A stretch of 64,000 bases of DNA from the NCBI GenBank assembly GCA_034766995.1, contig CM068316.1, positions 26,702,606 to 26,766,605 on the forward strand, given 5' to 3'. The position numbers and the translations under genes are program-made. Within the stretch, counting starts at the first letter, position 1; the number at the start of each line of letters is the position of its first letter. Below the pieces are notes generated by a model, which did no database searches, had not been told where the DNA came from, and saw nothing but the letters and a program-made list of their open reading frames with translations. This document shows, piece by piece, positions 1 through 13,289 of this stretch. This DNA comes from Acanthacorydalis orientalis. Its lineage: Eukaryota; Arthropoda; Insecta; Megaloptera; Corydalidae.

Positions 1-189
1 ATGGATAAAAGTTTATATGTAATTTTGTTTATATTCAAGATTTATATATATTTCAAATACTTCATACTAGATATAAAAGAATCTTCACTCGAAAATACTT
101 CACAGTTATAAAACAAACTGAATTTTAACTTACTACCAATTTTTACCTAAACAACCTTTGGCTATGTAAAAAAATATGTTATTTCTTAC

Positions 190-451
190 CGGATGATAGT
201 GTTTGAGGAAAGAATGCATTCGTTCTACTTCCTCACTTGTAAGGGTTTTTATAATAAAAAGCTTATCATACGACATATAAAATTTTGCTCCGGACTTTCC
301 AGAGCTATCATCAGGTAAAGGTTGAGACCTAGTTAATGATTCCTAAAAATTAAATTACTATTACATTTAAATCATATGTAAGTTAATGCATATATTTTAT
401 GATTTTAAATTTTAATTTCAAAATTTAAAGAGCACAGTTAAGCATGTGTGG

Positions 452-515
<64 letters not shown>

Positions 516-1404
516 TTATACATTTCATAATTCTAATTAAATGATAAAAAACTGGAATGAGTTGCTTGTCTTTTTAAAACACTAAATAGGAACCAATGGT
601 AATTTTTTTATCAAAAATTTATTACTCCTTACATAGGTAAAAATGATGACAAGTATAAAATTGGAGAAAAAAATTAAGAAAAAATGTAGTTGATTATTCA
701 ATTTTCTATGGGGACATAATATATTGGAAAGAATCACATTCTTTCATTTTAGAACCATTCTGTATCAAATATAGTTAAATAATACATTGAAATAGTATTT
801 CCATTACAAATAAGATATTGTATTAATTGGCGTGTTAGAATTAATTATAAAATTAATGAAAAACATTATTTATAAATGGTCTGAAAATGTTGGTTTTTGG
901 AGATGTAAATAAACACCTCCCTCTCGTATGTACTAAATAACGCATAATTATGAAATTTAGATCATACAGGGTTCCGTTTCTTCATAACTGTAAATTTACG
1001 ATTTGTAAATTTAAGATTTATTATTGATAAATATTGTATATTATCAATATATATTGCAAATATAAGTTTTGACAGTATTTACAACTTCACATAGAATTGT
1101 TTATCAATAAATAATACTTTATTAAATTAAAATAAAGTATAAAACAATATAATAATTAATGAAATTAAATAGATTCCATAATCAATTATAATATTTCAGT
1201 ATAATAGTGTAATTCTACAGATAATTTAGTGAAATTATGATAATTTGATGAAAAAAAAATTTCAAATATGTTTTAAAATGTTATTTTCATTTACAGTGTA
1301 TAATATTGGATATTTTTTTTTATTCGTGTAATAATTTTTTGTTTCATTCTTTGACTAATCAAATACATTTTTGAATTTATTGTTATTACCAATGTGCAAT
1401 AATT

Positions 1405-1463
<59 letters not shown>

Positions 1464-2359
1464 ATATACGCTCACAGATAGATAGAAACTATGCATTACA
1501 ACTGTTTCAAAAAATCCAACATATATAACATTATGTTAAAATGTATGAATGTTTTTAACTACATACAGGATTTACTTTCTTTGCAATTATTTATTTTTTT
1601 ACAATCAATTTATATTTCTATTAAGAAATACAAATACAAGCAAACTAGGACTCATAAATATATTCAAATACATACCTTGAAATCAAGATCGTCAATTCCA
1701 AATCTTTCTCTTAAATTTCGAAACACAAGCGGACAATACTCTTTTACTTTAAAATGGGATGGCATATTTTCTCTACAAAAATTAGTACACATTAATAAAT
1801 ATTTATTTAATTATTACATAACAGATTTACATTTCATATTAAACTAATCTTGACCCATGAATTTTTAGATATTAATAACTGTTGAATTTTGAATAATATT
1901 TCTGTACATGCACTGAAGATTAGAATAGGTTAAATATAAAATAATGTTCTTTTGATTTAAAATTTTTAATTTGCAATTTATATTGTTTCTGTATATGACT
2001 AGTATTTATATAAGGTAATTATTTATATACACGTGTGACTACATTTTTTCATATGAAATAATTTTTTAAATTTATATTATAAATTGCTTTTTTAAAGAAA
2101 ATGATTATGTACCGATTTAACATCAATCGATTATAGTATTTTGATATAAATGCATGAACAATGCAACATATACAGTATAAATTTAAAGATACATAAATAA
2201 TAACTATTTTATTTTTAATACTTAAATTCTTATTGCAGAATATCATTTTAATAGAAGAATCAATTATCTTGAATATAATCAATCATTTTTTAACACATAC
2301 GGATGTTTTTTTAATTACGCTGATACACTACAGGATATTATTTTGTATTGTTTATTAAG

Positions 2360-2430
<71 letters not shown>

Positions 2431-3510
2431 TGTTTTATGAGATATAAAAAATGATGGATTAAATATGTGATGAATAATTTTGTAAAAATAATTTTTGGAT
2501 CACGCTTGTAATTTTTTGATTAAGTATTGCAATTAGGTTTTACCAGTTATTAAGGATTAGTGTACTATTAGATCTAACAATGCATATTAAATTCATTAAA
2601 AATGCATTTATGAATACAACTAAATCTAGAGCGATGTTAAGCACTACTAACTAATAAGATCTAGTTTGTAGTATTTAGTAAAAGATTATGAACATAAAGA
2701 ATTATTTTTAATACATGCATGGCAATGAATACTATAGCATTGATACGTTTTATGTGAACTAATAGTGGGTACTATGTGTTAATAGTCTTTGTTTATAAAA
2801 ACCATGAACATGTTAAACATGAAATTATTAAAATAAGTAAATATATTAACAATATTTAAAAATCATATTACATATTAGAAATCAATGACTAATTTTAATT
2901 AAATATAGTAATTAATAGTTAACTTTTTTACAATGTTTATAATAATACTTCGAGGTTATATTAATATAACTGACATCAGTAAATTACTCTTACATTTTCA
3001 TCGATTATTATTTGAAATAGATGACAATAGCTATGATTTCTTGTTTGATAAGCATACATCTATTTTCATACATATATTTATTCATTCATTTAATATATGC
3101 ATTTTAATTAATTTTAAAGAATACTTTATATGTGCAAATCTATATGTACGTGTATACATGAAAATAAATTTATATAATCCTAAAAAATAAAAGTTATAAG
3201 AATAAGTAAACAAGACTTACTTATTAAACAAATGATTATCAACTTTTATTTTTGAATAAGCTCGAAAGTCATCTGGAAGTAACATTACAGGAATAGTGAC
3301 ATGACTCAATTCATTAATCTAAAACATAACATTTTTATATTTTTTATGGTTTTGTCGAATAAACGATTAAATACTTACAGTATGATTAACTCCCCACATG
3401 AAAACAGAAAGCAGGGGCTCATTAGCTCGAAATAGTTTGACTTTTTGATGTTTAACACGAAAATGTTTCTTTTTTAACTTGGACAATCCTTTTGATTTTG
3501 GAACTGACAT
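190..3510 (-). CDS. PIP4K: Phosphatidylinositol 5-phosphate 4-kinase (type II PIP kinase), 5' part, four exons
   Basis: Lipid kinase that phosphorylates PI5P to PI(4,5)P2 in the cytosol and on endomembranes. Exons on the minus strand: 3510-3379 (starts ATG), 3318-3221, 1772-1676 and 342-190. All junctions are GT..AG (donors gtaagt, gtaagt, gtatg, gtaag) and phases are compatible, giving 160 codons without a stop. Diagnostic stretches are [25 protein letters not shown] then [58 protein letters not shown] and [22 protein letters not shown]. These match the N-terminal half of animal PIP4K2 closely and in order. The start context is aaaaATG. Intron 1 is only 60 bp; introns 2 and 3 are 1448 and 1333 bp and hold (TA)n arrays. 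The ATP-site lysine region (IIKT) is present. The remaining exons, about 240 residues, lie left of the window. Confidence 0.95.
343..1675 (-). repeat. PIP4K intron 3 with two (TA)n arrays
   Basis: This intron contains pure or nearly pure (TA)n at about 452-512 and 1406-1455 and no coding signal on either strand. The arrays lie inside a transcribed host intron, so array length may vary without affecting the protein. Confidence 0.85.
1773..3220 (-). repeat. PIP4K intron 2 with (TA)n/(TG)n array
   Basis: The intron contains (TA)n at about 2366-2410 running directly into (TG)n at 2411-2430. The rest is AT-rich single-copy-looking sequence. Short open frames here lack coding character. Confidence 0.85.
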
Positions 3511-3860
3511 TTTTAATTTATTATATGGCAATAATATACATAAACTATCACAATACTGACTTAAAATTATATCTTTTTGATTGAATAAATAAGTCTTATC
3601 CAAAAACTTCAAATTACATCATTTCACCAAATTTTATATACGCCTTTAGAATAAGTTTATTTATAATGAACAAATTAAAACATATTACTCACTAATCAAT
3701 AAAAATTACTATTGAATAACACAGTTCTGTCACAATATCATTAGTTACTCTGCGTTAAATATCAAATAATTACTTCAATCAAATTTGACAATACATATTA
3801 CTGCCATTTTGAAATTTCAAGACGGCAAACATGACAGTCTGTTGGTTTTCTTTTACTTCT
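3511..3860 (-). promoter_or_regulatory. Probable 5' UTR and core promoter of PIP4K
   Basis: This lies directly upstream of the PIP4K start codon on the minus strand. A small GC-richer patch at about 3800-3835 contains, on the minus strand, a CAAAATGGC-type motif resembling YY1 sites that often sit near metazoan start sites. No TATA box at a convincing position is obvious in the AT-rich context. The transcription start is inferred, not seen. Confidence 0.4.
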
Positions 3861-6800
3861 TCATTTAATTTAAAATGATGCATTCAATGGGTGTGTTATT
3901 TTTTAAATTCAAATTTCACACACCTTCATATATTTAAGATAAAACACTAAATTAATTCGTTTTTAATTGATAATAATTGTTAAAGTTCTTAGCATTATTA
4001 TTGTAAAGAACAAGAATCAATTCTATTTAAATAAGAATTATTCTAAGTACCTTTACAATTAAATACTTTTTTTTATAATTTAAGTAATTATATTCAATAA
4101 CAAACAAAAATGACCATTTTTGTAAGACTTTTCAGTTAAGATTAAATGTAAACTCAAAATCAAAATATTACAAGAGTAAGTATTATAATTATAAAAAAAA
4201 TTTTAACTGGTATTATCACTAAAATTCGATATGCACTGCATATCAGATATTTGATTGTCTGTACTTTATCTATAGTGAATTTTGTTATTAAAAACATTTT
4301 AAAGAGAATTGGAAATTTATGTGATAATCTGTAATTTTAAATCTTTAGATTTGATTCAAGTATGAATCAAATGTAATTTTGTACATAAAATTATTTGTAA
4401 TCATTTTAAAAATATTGCAAAAACATTGATTTAGTATCAATAAGTGTGTATATATCATTTATTGATAAACTAATTGAGTTTTATGATTAAGTGATATTTA
4501 TTATCTTATTTTGAAGTGTTTAATTAATTTTATGTTAATTACTTCGCAGGTGAATTATAATCTAAAAATGAACGATATGTTTCTTTATTTAAATAATAGA
4601 TATTTATCGTTCATTCTTTTTATGGTATATGATTTGTAAATTCTGATTAAGTTGAAAAACATTACACAATAAATACATATAAATTTATTTCTTCATATTG
4701 ATTCTTAATGAGTCAATTTTTTGATTAAAAATATATAAGTTTATAGTGAAAACATTATAACTAATTAAATTTTTCAGCATAAGGTATAAAAATATTATGT
4801 AATTTCTCTTTTACTTTATTGTAACTAATCTTATTTCTTCAATAGCTGTATTTTTTTGGTTTCTTTGCACTGATCATAGCAGAAGTAGAAAGATACACAA
4901 TAAATTAGAAGAGACATCTTTTGTCACTTTATGTATAAATAAAATTGATTTATTCTTTAACCACAATTATGTAAATTACAAATATTAGTGTATTATTGAT
5001 GGAAATACCAAGGTTTATAAGTAATATTTTTCAGAAGAGATTAAAATAGAAATTGAACATATTTGTAAGTGGATGCTTTTATTATTATTTAAAGAACTTT
5101 TTAAATATTTCCTTGATTTTTTCAATGAATGTCTTTTTTTCCATTCAAACCTTTTTCTTTTATTCAAATCAAATGAGTACTATATACTTTTGAAATTTAT
5201 TCATATATTACATGATATATCATCTATTGTATGAATGATATATTTATTAAAGTAGATGAATTTTGAATTTATTTTTTATTATTTAACATAATCTATTAAT
5301 TTATATAAAAATATTTCATATTTTTGAAACAACCTTCAAAAGCTATTAAATGATTATTTATAGTGTTGTTTATAAAAAAATATATTAATTTATATTTTAA
5401 GTCTGTTTTTACAGTTGAAATTCTGTTGATCTATTGTCGAAGTGATCTTCATCCTTTTGGATTGCTTGAATTTCTGTTTTTCATTACTAGTTTGGACTTG
5501 TGTGCTATCTTCATCTTAGATAACTCATTATCTAACATATATGACTTAGATAACTCATTATCTAACATACACACATATACATAATGACAGTAATAGTGGA
5601 AATTAAAAACTTAAGTGATCTAAAAGGATGAAGATTGCCAGGACACCATATATAATAATTATGAATATATGTATAAAAATATACTAATTTATATATTTGA
5701 GATAGACTCAACTTATTATATGTTATTTTAATTACTTTTCAAGTTTATTTGTTCTTAATTACAAAATCATTTTTAGAACAGTTATGGAAAATTTAATAAA
5801 AATAATAGTAATTATTACGGTACTACAATTAAATTCACTTATACAGATTAATTAAAAAAATATTCAACAAAGTTTCCTTTTATATAACTGTTCAGTAAAT
5901 GATTATTGTTTATTTTCATATGCTTATGTGCATTTTTATAACAAAATTATTATTTTTATAGCATAAGTATTTAAAATTGGACTTTGAAAATAAAAGTATT
6001 ACTTTTGGAATGTTCTTTTATGTATCAAAATAAACAATAATCATATATTTAAAATTTTGATAAATGATTTTCTACAAATAACCCCATTCGCATGTGTAAC
6101 ATAAGCAAAATTAAATTGTTATTAAGTTATGAATTGTAATAAACATTCAGTCTCTCAGTAATATTGGAAACATTTTATATATTTTTTTAATATTTAAAAA
6201 AAGTACTTTAATTTGTTTTCTGTTTTGAATATTCAGCTAAATGATTGGTTTCTATACTGTTGTATAATTAATATAGTAAATTTCTTGTATTCCTTTAGAA
6301 ATTTTCACAATTTTTTTCTTTAACTAGGGTATTTTTTTTTAATTCGATGCTTTCGGTACCTTATTTGTTCTTTTAGCATATTTCATTAATAATATTTGTT
6401 TTAATGGTATTTTTTATAAATATTTTATAGTTAAATAAGAAATGGTAATAAGAAGAAATCTGCTAGATAATTTATATTTATATTAGCTTGGATTTTAATT
6501 TTTATGTATGCTATGAAAAACATTTCCAATATTGAAAAAAATATGAATGTACTTAATACTTATAAGTATTTGATTAATCTTATATTTGATTACATTAGTA
6601 TTTGATTACATATCTTTTTATTTGGTTTATTCAATAAATATTTTTGAAATTATAGGTGTACTTATCCAACTTTGAACATTAGAATTACATTTCATGAATA
6701 AAATTATAATTTTATGATTAAATTGCTCTTGTATTATCCCTTTCTCGAGTTTCATAGATGCAGATTTAATAAATAAGAGGATTATGAAACCTCTTGTCAG

Positions 6801-7552
6801 TTGACTAAACAATTTAGTTTGTTACAAAACAGTTTTGACACTGGTTAAATTCATTTTCATAAATGAATTCTTTTTTCACCCGACAAACTACATAAAATTT
6901 TTCTGATTAAAACTATTTAATAAATTATTATTGATTATTTTTATTTGTTGCTTATGCGAATTTGGATGACAATGCCATTATCCTTAAGATACCATTAGTC
7001 AAGGTACAGAAAAATCAGTTACTTCTGTAAAATTGATGATAATGTTGATATGTATGACACTTAGTAGAATGTTTGGTTGCCTATTTTTAGTTAAATAAAA
7101 ATTAATCACTTGGACGAAAAAATATTTTATCTTAATTGAAGTTATCTAGTAATTAATAATTAACATTATTTAATACAACACACATGTATTTTAATAGATT
7201 TTTTAATATCAATAAATATTTGTACTTGAAATATCAATTATTTAAGAATATATTACAAATTATGACTATAATTTTTACAACTACTGAATTTGATTTTTAA
7301 TAAATAAATATAAAATTAATAATAAATTAATATATAAAGTGATTGTCTGTAAAGAAACAGTTTTCAAATAGATATTATTTTTTTCTCAAAATATATATCC
7401 GATTTTGTGAATGAACGTGTTTTGCATTGTACAGCATATTTTTAAATTTGTTTAATTATAATTACTTGAATATAGTAAAAAAGTAAACTTAAATATAATT
7501 AATAAAACTCATTAAACTCGAAGTTATATTCATTGAAGTTATATTTATATAT
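3861..7552. other. AT-rich intergenic sequence without recognised genes
   Basis: I see no convincing exon. Small structures present: a 25-bp direct repeat (5515-5539 and 5544-5569), an inverted repeat pair (5444-5459 with 5621-5636), and an old repeat at 6950-7015 that has a diverged relative at 44855-44925. A segment at 4856-4916 follows an AG and is briefly open, but it is too weak to call. Confidence 0.6.
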
Positions 7553-7554
7553 TA

Positions 7555-7950
7555 GGTATACAAATTAATCCGGTGCCATTAAATGAATCAATCATAATTC
7601 TGTTTTAAATTAAAATATTTTCTTGACGATTTAGGATTTTGAAGTGTTAACATTTAAAAAAACACTGTATATTTTGATCAAGTAGTTGGCATAACTTCAT
7701 AAAACAATAGTGGACAAGATGGGGTTCGAAAAACAATGTTAGGCATTGAATATTTTTCGCACTTCAATCGAAAAAAATACTTCGGCAGCCGCGATAATGA
7801 TTTGTTCAGTTTCGGGGGAAGGTGTTGTGACGCACAAAACATGCAAAAAATGGTTTCAAAGATTTCTTAGATCTTTCCGATCGAGAACGTTCCGGAGAAC
7901 AAAAAAAAATTGAAGACGAGGAGCTTCAGTAGCTGTCACGGTCGTATATA
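7555..7950 (+). mobile_element. Mariner relic, family with GGTRTACAAATTAAT ends (copy A)
   Basis: The left terminal repeat, flanked by TA, begins GGTATACAAATTAATCCGG. It matches the reverse complement of the end of the related relic at 48421-48441 and resembles mauritiana-type mariner ends. An ATG at 7719 opens a broken transposase N-terminus. Around 7817-7865 it reads GEGVVTHKTCKKWFQRF, the second helix-turn-helix region of mariner transposases, and a following piece in another frame reads LSDRERSGEQKKIEDEEL. No catalytic domain or right terminal repeat is found, so the copy is truncated. Related copies are at 28340-28606 and 48003-48441. Confidence 0.75.
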
Positions 7951-8395
7951 CAGGCCTGGCAACGAATAGCAATTTCAATGATGAAAACGGTATCGCTTCT
8001 TGGTCGATCATTTTAATTACGATTTCCGCCACTACGCGGTACCACCCGTAGAGGGATACACTTCTATCTAACCATACCTTACTTGTCACCGTTCTCATAA
8101 TAATAGCATAATTCTAATAATAGCGTTCTCTAATAATCGAATTTTCATGGAAGTTGAGTATTAAAAAATAATAAAATGTCATAGAATATTAAAAGATGAT
8201 AAATGTCGTGCATTTATACATATTTAATAATTTTGTCTTTGTTAATACATATTTAAAATTCGCGCTATACTGTGATATCTCCTTACGAGTGGCGTCGCGT
8301 GTTGGTGGAAATTATTATTAAAAAGTTAGACCAACAAGCGATACCGTTTTCAGACCGTTGTTGCCAGACCTGTATGCACCGCGTGGTAGCTGTTA
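7930..8395. repeat. Inverted duplication of an unidentified coding-like sequence
   Basis: The reverse complement of about 7930-8065 aligns with 8270-8395 along roughly 120 bases at about three-quarters identity. Translated outward, the two arms give YGWYRVVAEIVIKMIDQ and YEWRRVLVEIIIKKLDQ, both followed by AIPFS in their own frames. Many differences are at third codon positions, which suggests the sequence was duplicated while coding or was drawn from two members of a coding family. The protein is not recognised. The spacer 8100-8260 is AT-rich. The arms could also be long terminal inverted repeats of an unknown element. Confidence 0.6.
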
Positions 8396-8488
8396 AGTGA
8401 AAACTTCGGTCAAATTGAACAGGAACTCGCTCAGCACTACAGTTACCCAGTAAGCAATTTCTTATTGTCTATATCGGCTGGAAAAAAA

Positions 8489-8722
8489 TAGGAGTTGGCT
8501 GACGGAAGCAAAACCGCTCACTATCTAATTGTTTTTAACGTAGAGTTTGACAAGTCGAGTAGATACCTGGAAAAACATATGCAGAAGACTCAGTTTGCGA
8601 CATATATGAGGAAGAGAAAGGACCAGGAATCTTTTTTTATCGCATTAGATAACCTCGTAGGAGAGGTGAATTTATTTAGACAAGTTAATGCCGTATCGAC
8701 ACGGACTATACATTTAAAATGA
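8489..8722 (+). pseudogene. Unidentified coding-like remnant downstream of the inverted duplication
   Basis: An open frame of about 77 codons without an ATG at its beginning, bounded upstream by TAG. Its composition (AHYLIVFNVEF, RYLEKHMQK, FATYMRKRKDQE, FIALDNLVGEVNLFRQ) is far more protein-like and GC-richer than the flanks. Coding-like pieces continue in other frames to about 8950 (for example SWLVLESSEMFQNFSES), implying frameshifts or missing introns. I do not recognise the family. It may belong to the same unknown element or gene as the inverted arms at 7930-8395. Confidence 0.45.
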
Positions 8723-9136
8723 ATATTCTCAAGAGAGAAGCACTGTGGCGTGCGAATCAGTAGTAAAATATGAATCAAAGAAAAAACTAGAAAAAGTTGG
8801 CTTGTATTAGAAAGTTCTGAGATGTTTCAAAATTTTTCAGAAAGTTATTCTAATAAGGGCTGAGGATATTTTAGAATACCCAACCTTGTGTAAATAAATA
8901 CTCACCCGGACGAGACGGGCAGTATGGAAAGATTCAAAAGTACAGCAAGTTTGCAAGGGAAAAGATAATAGCTAGAGAAAAAAGTGAATTGTAATGAATT
9001 GGAAAATGTGAACTGATAGATTGAATAACAAAGTTCTGTAGAATAATTAGATTGTAAATATTTAATATAAGTAGATAAACAATGTTGAGTTTAAGTAAAC
9101 TTTTTTTTGTTACAGAAGATCACATGACGTAATTAT

Positions 9137-9138
9137 AT

Positions 9139-9210
<72 letters not shown>
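9137..9210. repeat. (TA)n microsatellite
   Basis: Starts with a few interrupted tata/cata units and becomes pure (TA)n to about 9210, followed by a short CACACACC. Confidence 0.9.
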
Positions 9211-9217
<7 letters not shown>

Positions 9218-9374
9218 CCCAGTAACTTATGGATTAGACGACACGTTTATTTATTGTAATTTCTATGATATATGACTAATTAATAAATTTAATTATTGTA
9301 CATCAAAGAATTTTATTTTATTTAAAAATGTTATTAATTTCTAATATTATCATAAAAAATTAGAATGCTTTTCT

Positions 9375-9533
9375 CAGTGACGGATTATAGCTTGATGGGG
9401 CCCAGGCAAATTTGAATTAGAGAGATGTATAGTGTGTACCACAGAAATGAGTTTATAAAAAATTGGTTTGGGGTTCCCCCATTAGTGGGGGTCCAGGCAA
9501 TAGCTCTTTTTGCCTATAGGATACGCGCCACTG
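9375..9533. mobile_element. Short hAT-type MITE (159 bp)
   Basis: It begins CAGTGACGGAT and ends with a sequence whose reverse complement is CAGTGGCGCGTATCC, the hAT terminal pattern CAGTGRCG. The flanks are an 8-bp target duplication with one mismatch (GCTTTTCT at 9367-9374, ACTTTTCT at 9534-9541), also hAT-like. Internally two related GGGGNCCAGGCAA motifs occur. There is no coding capacity. Confidence 0.75.
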
Positions 9534-9541
9534 ACTTTTCT

Positions 9542-10970
9542 ATATTAATACAAAAAGAGTGACAATAAAGTTATTTTCATTTGAAGATTTATGATTTCAT
9601 CGAATATTAGACAAAAATTATTTGAGAAGAACTTAATGAATGAAAGAGAAAATAATTCCGAGCTCACATTTAAGTTAGTCGAATTTACTTTGAAGTAAAA
9701 TAAAAAGAAGCTCCTACAAAGTATGAAATTTATGAAAAGATTAATACAAATTATTATAGTGAAGCAATAATTTTATGTGACAGTTAAGTGTATCATTTAT
9801 GATCTCTCTCTTTCTCTCTCTCTCTTTCTATATATATACATATATATATAGAGAGAGAGAGACATGTGCGTGTGTTAGTCATAATAACAAATTATCAAAT
9901 TTAAAATGTTTATTAATCTATAATATGTAATAAGTAAAATTAAAAAGAACGAAAATATTTCGTGCAAAATTCAGTCTATTGAATTCTAAATAAAAAAACA
10001 TAATGATTAACAGTTTTAAAATACGCAAAAACATACTGCGACTTAACAAAAACATTACAGCTAGTAATTGATTATATAACATTTAACGACCTTTGTCCTT
10101 AACCTTGACCGTGATCATGTTTGAAGAAAAACTGGTACTGCATAGTACCACACGGGAAATCGTATAATTTATAATAATGACTTTAGTCATGAAACAAAAA
10201 AGTATTTATATGAATTAAAAGTACTATTTTTTATTGTAGTATAACAATTCATTTATAAATGCCAGTGCAGATATGATAAAGTATAAAAAAAGTCTATTAT
10301 ATTAATGATAAATAGCAGTTGAATATATTGATGGCAAATTATTTTATATTGTATAAATAATATAGTTGATGAAAAAAATACCTTTCTTTTCGGTTGAATA
10401 AATATATTTATACATTATATATATAAATATATTTTATCTATATATTTATATATATTTATATTGTATATTGTATAAATTATTTTATATTGTATAATAGCTG
10501 ATGAAAAAAATATCTTTCTTTTCAATTGAATATCGATATATGTTTTGATATAATCAAAATGTTGTGGTAATTATGATCCCAACTTATTTTCAATTTAAAT
10601 AAAGTTAAGTGATGTTATATAACGACGACCAAATTTCGAATTTTAGCATGGGGTCTGTGTATTAAATATTAGTTTCGTTAAAATTTATAAGTTTATTTGG
10701 TAATAGACTTATTGGATAAATTTTAATACAATTAATTTTTTTCTTTGAACAATATGACACTAACGACGCAGAAAAAAATATTTGAGCTAATGTATATTAT
10801 TAACAGTACTTTCATTAAGTTATCTCAAAAACCAAAAATTTACTTTAAATAATAACATACGGCTTTAAAATTATATAAATTGAACAGAATAATGTTACCA
10901 ACAAAATTATTCCCGAAATTATCATTTTATGTACTTCTCTATTAGCGAAGTAATTTTGAGTTCGTAAGCT
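9542..10970. other. AT-rich stretch with local duplications
   Basis: No gene is visible. At 9801-9863 a (TC)n tract, a TA core and a (GA)n tract form a perfect-looking hairpin. A tandem duplication of about 60 bp (10341-10402 and 10480-10535, both containing TGATGAAAAAAATAYCTTTC) flanks TA-rich sequence. Confidence 0.6.
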
Positions 10971-10974
10971 CTCG

Positions 10975-11274
10975 TCCACAAGTTCAAACAGTTAAATCAG
11001 TTCATAACGATCAACTTAAGGCGTTAGTTGAATCAGAACCACGCACTACAATTTGAGAGCTTACACAAAAGTTGGACATTAGTTCTGGACCACATAAAAC
11101 AGCTAGGAAAATCAAAAAAGAGAAAAATATACATGAATTTGAAGGTCATAAACCGTAATTATTTTTCTACCAACTTAATACTTCAATATATAAATATGTT
11201 TTTATATTTAGCATCGTTATTATTGATATTTGATTATGTTTCTATAATTTTTCTGTTGTGTAAAATACCTTCAC

Positions 11275-11339
<65 letters not shown>

Positions 11340-11354
11340 GATATATATATACAT

Positions 11355-11407
<53 letters not shown>

Positions 11408-11453
11408 AATATACATATAAATATATACATATATATATGTACATATACTTATA

Positions 11454-11489
<36 letters not shown>

Positions 11490-11508
11490 CACATATATAT
11501 ATATATAC

Positions 11509-11565
<57 letters not shown>

Positions 11566-11995
11566 GTGTCGTATCAAGAATTTTTCGGAGGAGGTGTGCT
11601 ATTATACCAAGTTTAAACATCTAACAATTCTTTATTTACGATAAAAATTCTGAATGCATATACATGACTATATACGAGTATAAGTTACTGATATCACAAT
11701 TAATTTAATTGGGATCGATTTTGATTTTATTTAGGCGTTAGTCATTGAACAGTTTTGGACCACTTAAAACAACTACGAAAATCAAAAGAGAGAAAAATGT
11801 ATATGAATTTGAAGATCATAAACCGTAATTATTTTTCTACCAACTCAATACTTTAATATATAAATATTTTTTTTTATATTTAGCGTCATTGTTATTGATA
11901 TTTGATCATGTTTCTATAATTTTTCTGTTGTGTAAAATACCTTCACCTTTATATATATATATATATATATAAGCATATATATATATAAACATATA

Positions 11996-12080
<85 letters not shown>

Positions 12081-12209
12081 TACTACTTTTACAGTTTTCA
12101 TTAACTTAACTTAAATCTTTTTTGTATATTTTTCTTTATAAACATAGACTATTGAGTAGGGTACCAATATTCAACAAATACTACTAAAAATTGAACTGTA
12201 TATTAGTGC

Positions 12210-12240
<31 letters not shown>

Positions 12241-12480
12241 GTATACAGTGTCGTATTCAGAATTTTTTGGAAGGAGGTGTGCTATTATACCTAGTGTAAA
12301 CATCTGACAATTCTTTATTTACAATAAAAAATCTAAATGCATATACATTACTATATACGAATGTAAGTTACTGATATCACAATTAATTTAATTGTGATCG
12401 ATTTTGATTTTATTTAGGCGTTAGTCGTTCAACAGTTCTCGACCATTGAAAACAGCTAGGAAAATCAAAGAAGCTGTATG
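10975..12480 (+). repeat. Tandem array (about 2.2 units of 660-685 bp) built on a mariner end plus (TA)n
   Basis: Unit starts at about 11073, 11734 and 12417 share GTTAGTCRTTSAACAG-like sequence. The unit contains, in order: a deleted fragment of a TTAGGTTGG-type mariner (transposase traces [17 protein letters not shown] and KTARKIKK upstream in the first copy), the right terminal repeat (accgtaattatttttctaccaac), about 100 bp ending TTCACCTTTATA, a long variable (TA)n block, then CAGTGTCGTAT...GGAGGTGTGC and TTTATTTAGGCG. Units 1 and 2 are nearly colinear; the third ends about 60 bp in. The duplication postdates insertion of the mariner fragment. Confidence 0.75.
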
Positions 12481-12539
12481 TAATCTGTGTACGATTTTTT
12501 AAGTACACAAGGCTCGAAGAGTTATGTATATATACATAT

Positions 12540-13280
<741 letters not shown>

Positions 13281-13289
13281 CTTATAATG

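Noticed and set aside
1491..1847. 118-codon plus-strand open frame
   Set aside because: It is antisense to PIP4K exon 3 and the adjoining intron; the minus-strand spliced reading matches a known kinase.
5363..5584. Open frame with two LDNSLSNI repeats
   Set aside because: It arises from a 25-bp direct repeat in AT-rich sequence, with no family signal or splice context.
10085..10165. GC-richer patch with TGACC-like half sites
   Set aside because: No exon, element end or consistent spacing could be established.
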